Shown here piece after piece: positions 1-7,715 of a DNA stretch of 64,000 nucleotides. The number at the start of each line of letters is the position of its first letter. Position 1 is the stretch's first letter. The notes beneath the pieces are model-generated. The model was not told the origin of the DNA. It ran no database searches and saw only the letters and a list, made by a program, of their open reading frames with translations. The stretch is from positions 1 to 64,000 of the forward strand of contig CATZGB010000005.1 in assembly GCA_958418815.1 (NCBI GenBank). Reading direction: 5' to 3'. The translations under genes and the position numbers were made by a program. This DNA comes from an uncultured Bacteroidales bacterium (GTDB taxonomy: Bacteria > Bacteroidota > Bacteroidia > Bacteroidales > Muribaculaceae).

Positions 1-6
1 GCTAAT

Positions 7-42
7 GCCGACTTGAAAATCTATAATCAAGTCGGCTTTTTT
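7..42 (+). terminator. Rho-independent terminator
   Basis: A perfect 10-bp stem (GCCGACTTGA, 7-16, with TCAAGTCGGC, 27-36) and a 10-nt loop are followed directly by six T. It would end a plus-strand transcript entering from left of the window. Confidence 0.85.
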
Positions 43-70
43 CGGACGGATACATTGAAGCCATTCAGGC

Positions 71-120
71 TGGCATCGGATTCCTCCCGGTCGGCATTGA
101 TTCATCCCGGTCTGGCATCA
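71..120. repeat. Imperfect short direct repeats beside the palindromic element
   Basis: A motif of the form GGCATYGATTCMTCCCGGTC occurs imperfectly at about 72-92 and 93-112, and GGCATCAGGTTCG begins a third partial copy near 114. The array abuts the left edge of the palindromic element at 121. No coding potential is evident. Confidence 0.5.
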
Positions 121-384
121 GGTTCGTCAACGAATCCGGAGGATTCATTAACTATTAGCCCCGGGCTGGCGTGCGGGAGCCCCTTGCGGGTGACCAAGCG
201 GCAACCCGGGGGTGCCGACATCAGGCGTGAGATTCTGTAAGAATCTTTTATATAGATTACAGGCGACATCTATAAAAGATTCTTTCAGAATCCCACGCCT
301 GGCGTATTTACCGGGGGTTACCGGCCTGTCGGCCGCCAACCCCCGGCTAATAGTTAATGAATCCTTCGGATTCGTGGACGAACC
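121..384. repeat. Composite palindromic element, copy 1
   Basis: The outer arms (121-160 and about 345-384) are near-perfect inverted repeats carrying GAATCC, GGATTC and ATTAACTATTAGCC. Inside lie a GC-rich hairpin (CCCGGGCTG to CAACCCGGG), an AT-rich inner inverted repeat (AGAATCTTTTATA to TATAAAAGATTCT) and a second GC-rich hairpin (CCGGGGGTT to AACCCCCGG). A related copy lies at 19293-19543. No transposase is encoded, so a REP/MITE-like element or a structured RNA are the main possibilities. Confidence 0.8.
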
Positions 385-395
385 ACACATAGGGG

Positions 396-560
396 GATTT
401 CTAAGGCTGCCATTTCTAAGACCGCCATTTCTAAGACCGCCATCTCTAAGGCCGCCATTTCTAAGACTGCCATTTCTAAGACTGCTATTTCTATAACCGT
501 CATTTCTATAACCGCGATACCTAAAACCGCTCAAACCCGCTCAAACCCGCTCAAAACGGT
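396..560. repeat. Tandem array of 15-bp units, then 10-bp units
   Basis: About nine degenerate 15-bp units of the form CATTTCTAAGACCGC run from 396 to 530, followed by three 10-bp units (TCAAACCCGC) at 531-560. Both strands give pentapeptide-periodic translations, an automatic result of the 15-bp period. The array lies just right of palindromic element copy 1 and about 60 bp beyond the 3' end of the kinase gene. It is a candidate length-variable locus. Confidence 0.85.
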
Positions 561-623
561 CAGTTAGATATTTTTGCCGGACACCGATATCTTTTTTTGT
601 GTTGCCTTGTGCCTCCTATGGTG

Positions 624-1517
624 TTACCGCGACAGATGGTATGCCGCGAGAGCCTTGAGAGGGGCAGGTATGATGACTGGTGAGCCAAGTCCGAAGGCCG
701 CGCATGTCTCGGCCAGTATCTCTGAAAAATGGAATGCGATGGAGCCGACAAAGCCTATCGGCATGCTGGCGCAGTTGACCGTAGCCTGTCCCTCGGGAGA
801 TGCCGAGACGGGGAGGTTGGCGGTGAGGAAATCGCGGAATGAACCGGCCACAAGCCTCCGCATTGCCGGATGGGAGATATGCTTGCTTATGAAGGGGCAG
901 AGAGATGCGAGGAAACGGTTTGCGCCCGGCTGACGGTAGACTTGTTGTATGATTTCGGCCTTCGACAGGTTGTATGTGAGGTTGAAATCCCTGACAATCT
1001 CATCGGGGAGCAGTCCGGGATGTTTGAACACCAGGTTGACGAGGTTGCGTCCCATGACGGCTCCGGAGCCTTCGTCACCGAGGATATATCCCATCGGGGG
1101 AGTGTTTAGGGTGATTGCATTGCCGTCATATATGCCGCAATTAGAGCCGGTGCCGAGTATGCAAACTATGCCCGGATTGCGGCCGAACAGGGCGCGAGCG
1201 GCTCCCAAAAGGTCTCCTTGAATCTCAATCTCGGCATCGGGGAGGATGACTCGCAGAAGGGAGAGAAGACGGCGGTCTGTGTCGCCTCCGATACATCCGG
1301 CCCCATAGAAATGCAGGCGCGTGATGTTGGCCCCGGCGATTGCAGGTGCAAGCTCGTCTGACAGCAGACGGGCAATCTCCTCTGTTGGGGTGACGGTGGC
1401 GTTGAAACCTGTGGTGCGGAATACGCGTGTGTCGTTTGAGGCGTTGTCGCTCCGGTCAGTGTGGATGATTGCCCATTCCACCTTGGTGGAGCCGCAGTCG
1501 GCGATTAGTGTCGGCAT
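624..1517 (-). CDS. BadF/BadG/BcrA/BcrD-family amino-sugar kinase, MurK-like
   Basis: This 297-residue cytoplasmic protein has an ASKHA ATPase fold. An N-terminal phosphate-1 loop contains DCGSTK, a phosphate-2 motif reads LGTGSNCG, and GDEGSGAVMG follows. The family includes N-acetylglucosamine kinase and the MurNAc/GlcNAc kinase MurK. It is last in a salvage operon behind NamZ and AmpG, so phosphorylating imported MurNAc or GlcNAc is the likely role; the substrate cannot be told from sequence. I chose the ATG at 1517. An in-frame TTG at 1529 would overlap the NamZ stop codon (TTGA) and is a real alternative. No MurQ etherase gene is in the window. Confidence 0.8.
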   Translation of the reverse strand: MPTLIADCGSTKVEWAIIHTDRSDNASNDTRVFRTTGFNATVTPTEEIARLLSDELAPAIAGANITRLHFYGAGCIGGDTDRRLLSLLRVILPDAEIEIQGDLLGAARALFGRNPGIVCILGTGSNCGIYDGNAITLNTPPMGYILGDEGSGAVMGRNLVNLVFKHPGLLPDEIVRDFNLTYNLSKAEIIQQVYRQPGANRFLASLCPFISKHISHPAMRRLVAGSFRDFLTANLPVSASPEGQATVNCASMPIGFVGSIAFHFSEILAETCAAFGLGSPVIIPAPLKALAAYHLSR

Positions 1518-1525
1518 GGTGTGGT

Positions 1526-2770
1526 TCAATACAAGTGATACTTCTCTTTGGAAGCCTTGAATGACTCAAGGTCGCGGTTCCAGAGCGGCAGCAGGTCGGC
1601 CACCTTGTAGTTCTTGAAGAACACCGGCCTGACCTTTTTCGAACCTGTCACCTTGTCAAACATTGACAGGCGTTTCACCGGCGCGTCTGCCAGGGCCTTG
1701 TGGGCCGGATAAAGCTCGGCGAGGGCCTCCATCACATAAAACTGTATGAGGGTCAGCGGGGCCGCGTCGTAGTCGGTGATGTACAGCTCCACCCCCTGCA
1801 GGTTCTCGCCCCGTTTGAAGCCGTAATAAGGCTTGTAGTGTATCGGCCTGAAGGCTACCCCCGGAATATCCATCCCGTTGAGTTTGGCGGCCAGGCGCGA
1901 GGCGTTTATCCATGGCGCGGCGAATGTGCGGAACGGCAACGTGTAGCCTACCCCGATAGAGAGATAGTCGAGTTCGCCGGCGATGCCGGTGGCGGGATAA
2001 TATATGGCTGTCTGCGGGGTCGGGATGTGGGGGGAGGGGAGCACCCAAGGCATGGCGGTGTCCTCGAAGAGCATTCCGCGTTCCCATCCATCCATCCTGA
2101 CCACAGTCAGGTTGAGCGGCTTGTCGGTTTTCAGCATCCCCTCCCCGACAATCATCTTAGCGAGTTCGCCGGGGGTGAGGCCGTAGATGTATGGCACCGG
2201 GAGGTAGCCCACAAACGATATGTCGTCAGGGTCGGTGCAAAGCCCCTCCACCTTGTTCCCTCCGAGTGGATTCGGACGGTCAAGCACCACGAACTCCTTG
2301 CCCAGGCGCGCGCATTGCTCCATGGCCATGGCCATCGTGGATATGAATGTGTATGAGCGGCAGCCATTGTCCTGGATGTCATAGACCAGTGCGTCTATCC
2401 CGTTTAACATCTCTGCCGTGGGTTTCTTTGTGGCCCCGTAAAGGGAATAGACCTTCACGCCGGTGGCCGGGTCGACAGTGTTGCCCACGGTCGCGCCGGC
2501 CGTGATGTCGCCGCGCACGCCGTGTTCGGGGGCGAACAACGCCACCAGTTCCACCTCGGGAGCCTCCTTGAGTATGTCGATGGTCGCCTTAAGCGAATTG
2601 TCAACACCGGTCGGGTTGGTGATGAGGCCCACACGTTTCCCTCTCAGTGCTTCAAAACCGGAGTCGCGCAGGACCTCCACCCCGGGCTTTACCCGGAACT
2701 CCTGCCGTTCCTGGGCACGGGCCGGCCATGCCATCACAGCAATCAGCAATGCGAATATGAAATGTCTCAT
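1526..2770 (-). CDS. namZ: Exo-beta-N-acetylmuramidase, NamZ family (DUF1343)
   Basis: The 414-residue protein begins with a signal peptide (MRHFIFALLIAVMAWPARAQ), so it should act in the periplasm. DUF1343 hallmarks are visible: APEHGVRGD, the long VYDIQDNGCRSYTF segment and LDRPNPLGG. The family releases terminal MurNAc from the non-reducing end of peptidoglycan fragments; the glutamate in PEHG is a plausible catalytic residue. The start is set by the signal peptide, because the upstream in-frame extension is not secretory in character. It follows the AmpG-like gene by 61 bp and precedes the kinase, matching a route from muramidase to permease to kinase. Confidence 0.88.
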   Translation of the reverse strand: MRHFIFALLIAVMAWPARAQERQEFRVKPGVEVLRDSGFEALRGKRVGLITNPTGVDNSLKATIDILKEAPEVELVALFAPEHGVRGDITAGATVGNTVDPATGVKVYSLYGATKKPTAEMLNGIDALVYDIQDNGCRSYTFISTMAMAMEQCARLGKEFVVLDRPNPLGGNKVEGLCTDPDDISFVGYLPVPYIYGLTPGELAKMIVGEGMLKTDKPLNLTVVRMDGWERGMLFEDTAMPWVLPSPHIPTPQTAIYYPATGIAGELDYLSIGVGYTLPFRTFAAPWINASRLAAKLNGMDIPGVAFRPIHYKPYYGFKRGENLQGVELYITDYDAAPLTLIQFYVMEALAELYPAHKALADAPVKRLSMFDKVTGSKKVRPVFFKNYKVADLLPLWNRDLESFKASKEKYHLY

Positions 2771-2831
2771 GTCAATGTCATTTAGTATGGTTTGATTGAC
2801 TTGCCATGCGGAGTCGCAGGCGGTCGGCGGC

Positions 2832-4142
2832 TCACCGGTCTTTCTCCTTCCGCCCGAATTCAGGCGAAACCTTGATGAGATGGCAGACACCTATGGTGGT
2901 GACGCAGCAGGCGATTGTCAACAGGAAGAAATTCAGATAGCCGAGATGGTCGGCCAGCCACCCGGCGACAAGCCCTGGAATCATCATGCCGAGGGCCATG
3001 AAGCCGGTGCAGATGGAGTAATGGGCGGTCTTGTAGCGGCCTATCGAGAAGTAAATCAGATAAAGCATATAGGCCGTGAAGCCGAATCCGTAGCCAAACT
3101 GCTCGATGAACACGCAGGCGTAGACCTCCCACAGCGACGTGGGCTGCCACCACGCGAGGTAAACGAAAGTCAGGCAGGTGAGTGACATGCTCCAGGCCAT
3201 CGGGTGGAGCCATTTCCTCAGTCCGCCGCGTGCCGCGGCCAGTCCGCCAGTGATGCCCCCGAGCATCAGGCCGATCACACCCACCGTGCCGTAGGCGATG
3301 CCTACCTGGTCGGCGTCAAGCCCCATTCCCCCCGAGGCCGAGGAGTCAAGCAGGAAAGGGGGAATCATCTTCACCATCAAGGCTTCGGGCAGACGGTAAA
3401 GCAGCATGAAGAGAAGGGCCACCCCCACCCCCGGCTTGCGGAAGAAGTCTACGAATGTGTCGCAGAAGTCGGCCAGCACCTCGGCTCCGCTGCGCGGGGC
3501 ACGGTATGTGTCGGCTTCCGGGCGGGGAAGTATGAACCAGTGATACATGGCGACGGCGAAGAAAAATACCGACATTATGGCGAAAATCGCAATCCATCCC
3601 CCTGTGAGGGTGGTGTATCGCTCGTTTACCCAGGCCGCCAGCACGACAAGCGCTCCCTGGCCGACAACCATCGACACACGGTAGAACAGGCTGCGGATAC
3701 CGACAAACATCGATTGCTGATGTTCGCTAAGTCCCAGCATGTAGAAACCGTCGGCGGCGATGTCATGGGTGGCCGAGGCGAACGCCACCAGCCAGAACAC
3801 CGCCAGGGTGGCCTGGAAGAAGCCCGATGTCGGCAATGTGAATGCGATGAGGGCAAGCCCGACGGCGATGGCCGTCTGCATCGTCACCACCCACCACCGC
3901 TTGGTGCGGATGATGTCGACAAACGGGCTCCAGAAAGGCTTTATCACCCACGGCAGGTAGAGCCAAGAGGTGTAGAAGGCCAGGGCGGTGTTGTCTATCC
4001 CGAGACATTTGTACATGATGGCCGATATGGTCATCACCGCCATGTAAGGCAATCCTTCGGCGAAATATAGGGTCGGCACCCACCACCAGGGTGACTGGCG
4101 GCGGCTGACGCTGTCAGCGGTAGAGAGTGATGAGTTCTGCAT
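2832..4142 (-). CDS. ampG: AmpG-like MFS permease (muropeptide or amino-sugar import)
   Basis: This 436-residue integral membrane protein has about 12 hydrophobic segments and the opening PTLYFAEGLPYMAV, typical of the AmpG branch of the major facilitator superfamily. AmpG proteins carry anhydro-muropeptides or related amino sugars into the cytoplasm. Its 5' end overlaps the SpoIID-like gene by 29 bp, and namZ follows. In this setting it may import the MurNAc or disaccharide released by NamZ rather than classical anhydro-muropeptides; the cargo is inferred. Confidence 0.82.
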   Translation of the reverse strand: MQNSSLSTADSVSRRQSPWWWVPTLYFAEGLPYMAVMTISAIMYKCLGIDNTALAFYTSWLYLPWVIKPFWSPFVDIIRTKRWWVVTMQTAIAVGLALIAFTLPTSGFFQATLAVFWLVAFASATHDIAADGFYMLGLSEHQQSMFVGIRSLFYRVSMVVGQGALVVLAAWVNERYTTLTGGWIAIFAIMSVFFFAVAMYHWFILPRPEADTYRAPRSGAEVLADFCDTFVDFFRKPGVGVALLFMLLYRLPEALMVKMIPPFLLDSSASGGMGLDADQVGIAYGTVGVIGLMLGGITGGLAAARGGLRKWLHPMAWSMSLTCLTFVYLAWWQPTSLWEVYACVFIEQFGYGFGFTAYMLYLIYFSIGRYKTAHYSICTGFMALGMMIPGLVAGWLADHLGYLNFFLLTIACCVTTIGVCHLIKVSPEFGRKEKDR

Positions 4143-5373
4143 CTGTGAAGTAATGGTTTAGTATTGATATGTGGCCTGCTCCTTGCGCGGCCATAGCGGC
4201 TGCCCCGATCTGACACATCCCGACACCGTGGCCCCAGCCCCGGCCCGAGATTATGAATCTCTCAGGAACCTGGCCCTCTTTCGCCGGCCGGCCATCTTTT
4301 CCGAGTGCTGTTACCTCGAAAGCCGATGACTTGAGGTGGGACGGCGACAGCACACGGCGTATTTCAAGTTCTTTGCCGACAATCAGCGAGTCTTTTGTGC
4401 CTTTGACCAGCAGGCGGGTGACACGTCCCGATTTTCCGCGCGACAGGGGACGCAGGCTTACAACCGGCCCCACATCTATCCCGGTTTTCCCGGCTATCAG
4501 CGTGGCCGCGTCATCCTGTGTCAGCGATTCCTCCCAACGGTGGAATCCGGGTGAGTCGAGGTCATAGCCGTTGAGGATGGAGGCCAGCAGCCCGGCATCA
4601 TCGGTGGCGCATAGGCAGCGTCCCTCCGGGTCGGTGTCTGCCACGCTGCGCAGGTATGGCACATCCGCGTCCTCCCAGGCTGATGAATACTCCTCGGTCA
4701 TCCCGCTGCAGCATTTCGAGAAACGCGCGTCGCACACCTTGCCGTCGTAGGCCAGCACTACGCCACGGGTCTCCCTGACGGCCTGTTCCACCGCCGGTGA
4801 CGCGGCCCTCGAGATACCCTGGTATCGTTGGCAGTGGTCATCGGTGCAGACATCAAACCGTGTGTGGGCTTCGCGGTCATACCACCGGGTGATTTCCCGG
4901 CAGTTGTGTTCCTTGTCGAATGTGATGCGGGTATGCGCGCCGTGTGAAGTCTCGCCGTTGCCCATGCGCCCCTTTTCGAGCATGGCAATCAGCCACGAGC
5001 GGGAGACAATGGCGTGGGCTTTCAGAAACTCGACCGGGGCTGTGGCTTTCATCTCGGATGAGACCACACTGAGGAGGTATTCCTCCAGGGCGACCTCATT
5101 CACCATCAGGCCGTCAGGATGGATGCGCAAAGCCCCTCGGAAACGTTGAGGCTCGACCCGCTCCCAATGGAATCCTATGCCTATCCTTACTTCAGGGATT
5201 GTGAAAGAGGCGTCGGCCGAGAGAGGGGTGAGCAACAGGCTGCCGTCGGGCTGCTCCGCGCGCCTGAACGGCCCGTGGAGCATATGCCGCGTGCCTACGG
5301 CCCCGAGGATGCCCGCCTGTATTACAGGCTCGCGGTCGGGGAGCGGTTGACTGACTGTTGGAGAGGCTGTCAT
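4114..5373 (-). CDS. SpoIID/LytB-domain protein
   Basis: The 419-residue protein carries a SpoIID/LytB domain, seen as EYLLSVVSSEM followed by FLKAHAIVSRSW, and later a C-terminal GRGWGHGVGMCQ block. SpoIID is a lytic transglycosylase acting on stem-less (denuded) glycan, and LytB is an amidase enhancer. That activity would suit a neighbour that strips peptides (the amidase) and one that removes terminal MurNAc (NamZ). No signal peptide is visible at this start, which is odd for a wall enzyme. The start overlaps the preceding stop as ATGA, indicating coupling. Catalytic activity is inferred. Confidence 0.8.
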   Translation of the reverse strand: MTASPTVSQPLPDREPVIQAGILGAVGTRHMLHGPFRRAEQPDGSLLLTPLSADASFTIPEVRIGIGFHWERVEPQRFRGALRIHPDGLMVNEVALEEYLLSVVSSEMKATAPVEFLKAHAIVSRSWLIAMLEKGRMGNGETSHGAHTRITFDKEHNCREITRWYDREAHTRFDVCTDDHCQRYQGISRAASPAVEQAVRETRGVVLAYDGKVCDARFSKCCSGMTEEYSSAWEDADVPYLRSVADTDPEGRCLCATDDAGLLASILNGYDLDSPGFHRWEESLTQDDAATLIAGKTGIDVGPVVSLRPLSRGKSGRVTRLLVKGTKDSLIVGKELEIRRVLSPSHLKSSAFEVTALGKDGRPAKEGQVPERFIISGRGWGHGVGMCQIGAAAMAAQGAGHISILNHYFTDAELITLYR

Positions 5374-7676
5374 TTTCCGTCAAGGAAATATGTGGTTTCG
5401 CGCAGAATCTTTTCCAGAGTCTCCCCGTCGAGCCGCTTGAAGTCCTCTTCCCTGGCAACTACGATGGAGCCGAGGATGTCTATCGCCCCCGGGGAAATCA
5501 TGAAATGTTTCTCCCCCGTGCCGTAGCAAGCCGGACGGTGGGCGCGCCTGGGCACCACCATCACCTCCACTCCCGAGGTCTCGGGGGTGTAATATCCGTC
5601 TTCGTCGACATGGTTCTTCATGAACACGTTCACCCGTGGCTCATCCTCGCCGAGGTTCTCAGGCAGACTGGCGAGTTCGGTCATTATCTCATTCATCCGG
5701 CGGTCGAGCTGCTCCTTGTCAGGGGCGAAGAAGATATGCTTCTCATACGGGAGGTCATACCAGTTGTCGGTGTCGGCAAGCTCCGCGTCGTCAAGGCAGT
5801 GTATGGCCTGGAAATGCAGATGGTCGGGGGCGGAGGCCCCGCACTTCGGGCCGTTGTAGAAGACCAGCCAGTCGGGCATCTTCATGCAAAGGTCAAACAT
5901 CGTGGAGTAACGGCTCGACCCGTCAGGCTCGTTGACATTGAGCCGCTGGGGCTGATGTGTGTCTGAGGCGATGGTGAAATGATGGCTGAAAAGGGGGTAG
6001 GGGTTGACAAGCAGGGAATATCCCGCCAGTATCGGGAGGGCCTGCTGGCATTCCGGCCTGTTTTCCGCGCAGAGGAAGCAGGGGCGGGCGGCCACAGAGG
6101 CGGCATCTGTCCTGGCCCCCGACGAGATGGCCCGGCAGGGATTGAACGTGGCCTTCATATCCTTATCCTCTATGAGGAAATCGCGTGTCTCAACCTGCTC
6201 CAGTCCGGCGAAATTCTTTTCAGCCAGAGGCCAGGCGGCGAGTTGCGAGTCGTGGAACTGTTCCAGCTGCCGGGTGATGTCGAGAATCCGCTCGCGGTAT
6301 CGCGCCGAGACTTCGAGGTAAACCCGGCGACGGGCGGCAAGTTCGGTGGTGCGCAACCAGTCTTTGTAGATGTTGTTGGCGTTGACCCTTTCCTGGCTGA
6401 GGTTGGCGTCGGAGTTCCCCTGCCAACGGCGGCAGAGATACAGCGACTCGTAGATGCGTCCTATACGGTATTCGCGCGAGATGCGCAGTCCCAGGGCGTA
6501 GTCCTCGCCGTAGCTGACATTCGGCACCCCGATGCTCCTCAGCACCGGCGTGTGGAATGCCCGCGGGGCACCGAGCCCGTTGATGCGCAGGGCGTTGTTG
6601 TGGCCGTTGTCAGGAGTCCACTCCTTGTGGTCGATAAGCCCCGGAGGTATCGGATTGCCGTCGAAGTCGGTGAGTTCGTAAGAGCCGATCACCATGGCGC
6701 ATCTCTCCCGGCGGAAGCAACCGACGATTTTTTCAAGGGTGGTGGCATCCTTGTATTTGTCATCGCTGTCGAGCTGTATGGCAAAACGCCCGCAGCGCGG
6801 GTCGCGCACGGCCAGGTCCCAGCAACCGCCGATTCCGAGGTCGTCGCGTGAGGGGATTATATGCACCACCCGCTGGTCTGAGGCGGCGATGCCGGCCACG
6901 ATGTCGGTGGTGCCGTCGGAGGAGTGGTTGTCTACAACAATCACATTGAAGCTGAACCCGGCCTCCTGTGACAGCGCCGAGGCGATTGCGTCGGCCACGG
7001 TACGGGCGCGGTCGCGCACCGGGATGATGACCGAGGCCTCCACCGGGAAATCCCCTTCGGCGAGGTCGATGCTCTTTTCAGCCGGGGGAAGTATGGCCAT
7101 CGTCTGGGTCAGATAGCGTGTGAAGACCTGTTCGCGCTCTTTCTGCACCGAGGCGTTGCGTGGATTGACATAGTCAAACTGCTTCTCCCCCGATGCGCGC
7201 AGGTCGCTTTCAGAGCTGACATACAGGTACTCCGGCAGGTGGTGGATGTGTTCAGCACCACGGGTGGCGGCAAGGAAAAGCCTGAGGGCGTAAAGGCCGC
7301 TGTGGTCAGACGGGACAGGGCCGTCCAATACCCATCCGTGGCGCGGCGCGGCATCCTCCACATTCACGAGAATCAAGGGGCCGAAGTCGAAATCATCCCT
7401 GACCGACCCCTCCTGGTATGGCGCAAGGGGATGGGGTGTCAACTTGCCCTCCTGGTCGAGAACGCGGTAGTCGCTGTAAAGGAGCGCCGCGTCTGTGTCG
7501 CGGGCCACCTGCAGCATTCTCCGCCGGCTCTCCCCGGACATGTCAATGTCATATCCGTCAAGTCGGATGAAGAGATATTCCATCCCCTCCTTGGAGGCCG
7601 CCTGCAGTTGGTTCATAAGCCGCGAGGTGGCAATTGTCGGGGAGACTGTGATTGTCTTGTGAGAGGTCTTTTCCAT
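5370..7676 (-). CDS. Fusion of GT2 glycosyltransferase and DUF4922 GalT/HIT-like domain
   Basis: In this 768-residue protein, residues near 200-430 form a family 2 glycosyltransferase: EASVIIPVRDRARTVADAI, then VIVVDNHSSDGTTD and a LDSDDKY DXD-type motif. The C-terminal third resembles the GalT/Ap4A-phosphorylase branch of HIT proteins, with the HxHxQ motif in APDHLHFQA. Such domains handle nucleotide-phosphate bonds. No signal peptide or membrane segment is seen, so it is probably cytoplasmic. It lies 39 bp after the amidase gene and shares ATGA with the SpoIID gene. The joint role of the two domains is not known to me. Confidence 0.75.
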   Translation of the reverse strand: MEKTSHKTITVSPTIATSRLMNQLQAASKEGMEYLFIRLDGYDIDMSGESRRRMLQVARDTDAALLYSDYRVLDQEGKLTPHPLAPYQEGSVRDDFDFGPLILVNVEDAAPRHGWVLDGPVPSDHSGLYALRLFLAATRGAEHIHHLPEYLYVSSESDLRASGEKQFDYVNPRNASVQKEREQVFTRYLTQTMAILPPAEKSIDLAEGDFPVEASVIIPVRDRARTVADAIASALSQEAGFSFNVIVVDNHSSDGTTDIVAGIAASDQRVVHIIPSRDDLGIGGCWDLAVRDPRCGRFAIQLDSDDKYKDATTLEKIVGCFRRERCAMVIGSYELTDFDGNPIPPGLIDHKEWTPDNGHNNALRINGLGAPRAFHTPVLRSIGVPNVSYGEDYALGLRISREYRIGRIYESLYLCRRWQGNSDANLSQERVNANNIYKDWLRTTELAARRRVYLEVSARYRERILDITRQLEQFHDSQLAAWPLAEKNFAGLEQVETRDFLIEDKDMKATFNPCRAISSGARTDAASVAARPCFLCAENRPECQQALPILAGYSLLVNPYPLFSHHFTIASDTHQPQRLNVNEPDGSSRYSTMFDLCMKMPDWLVFYNGPKCGASAPDHLHFQAIHCLDDAELADTDNWYDLPYEKHIFFAPDKEQLDRRMNEIMTELASLPENLGEDEPRVNVFMKNHVDEDGYYTPETSGVEVMVVPRRAHRPACYGTGEKHFMISPGAIDILGSIVVAREEDFKRLDGETLEKILRETTYFLDGK

Positions 7677-7715
7677 GGCTTTCGTGGATTGGTGATTGGG
7701 GGAGTGGAGAGATGG

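Noticed and set aside
148..534. Minus-strand frame with pentapeptide-like repeats (NGGLR-type)
   Set aside because: It is simply the translation of the 15-bp array running into a palindromic element; every frame shows 5-residue periodicity and there is no ribosome site or signal.
1..623. CRISPR array at the 15-bp repeats
   Set aside because: Units are adjacent and degenerate, with no spacers of constant length and no cas genes nearby.
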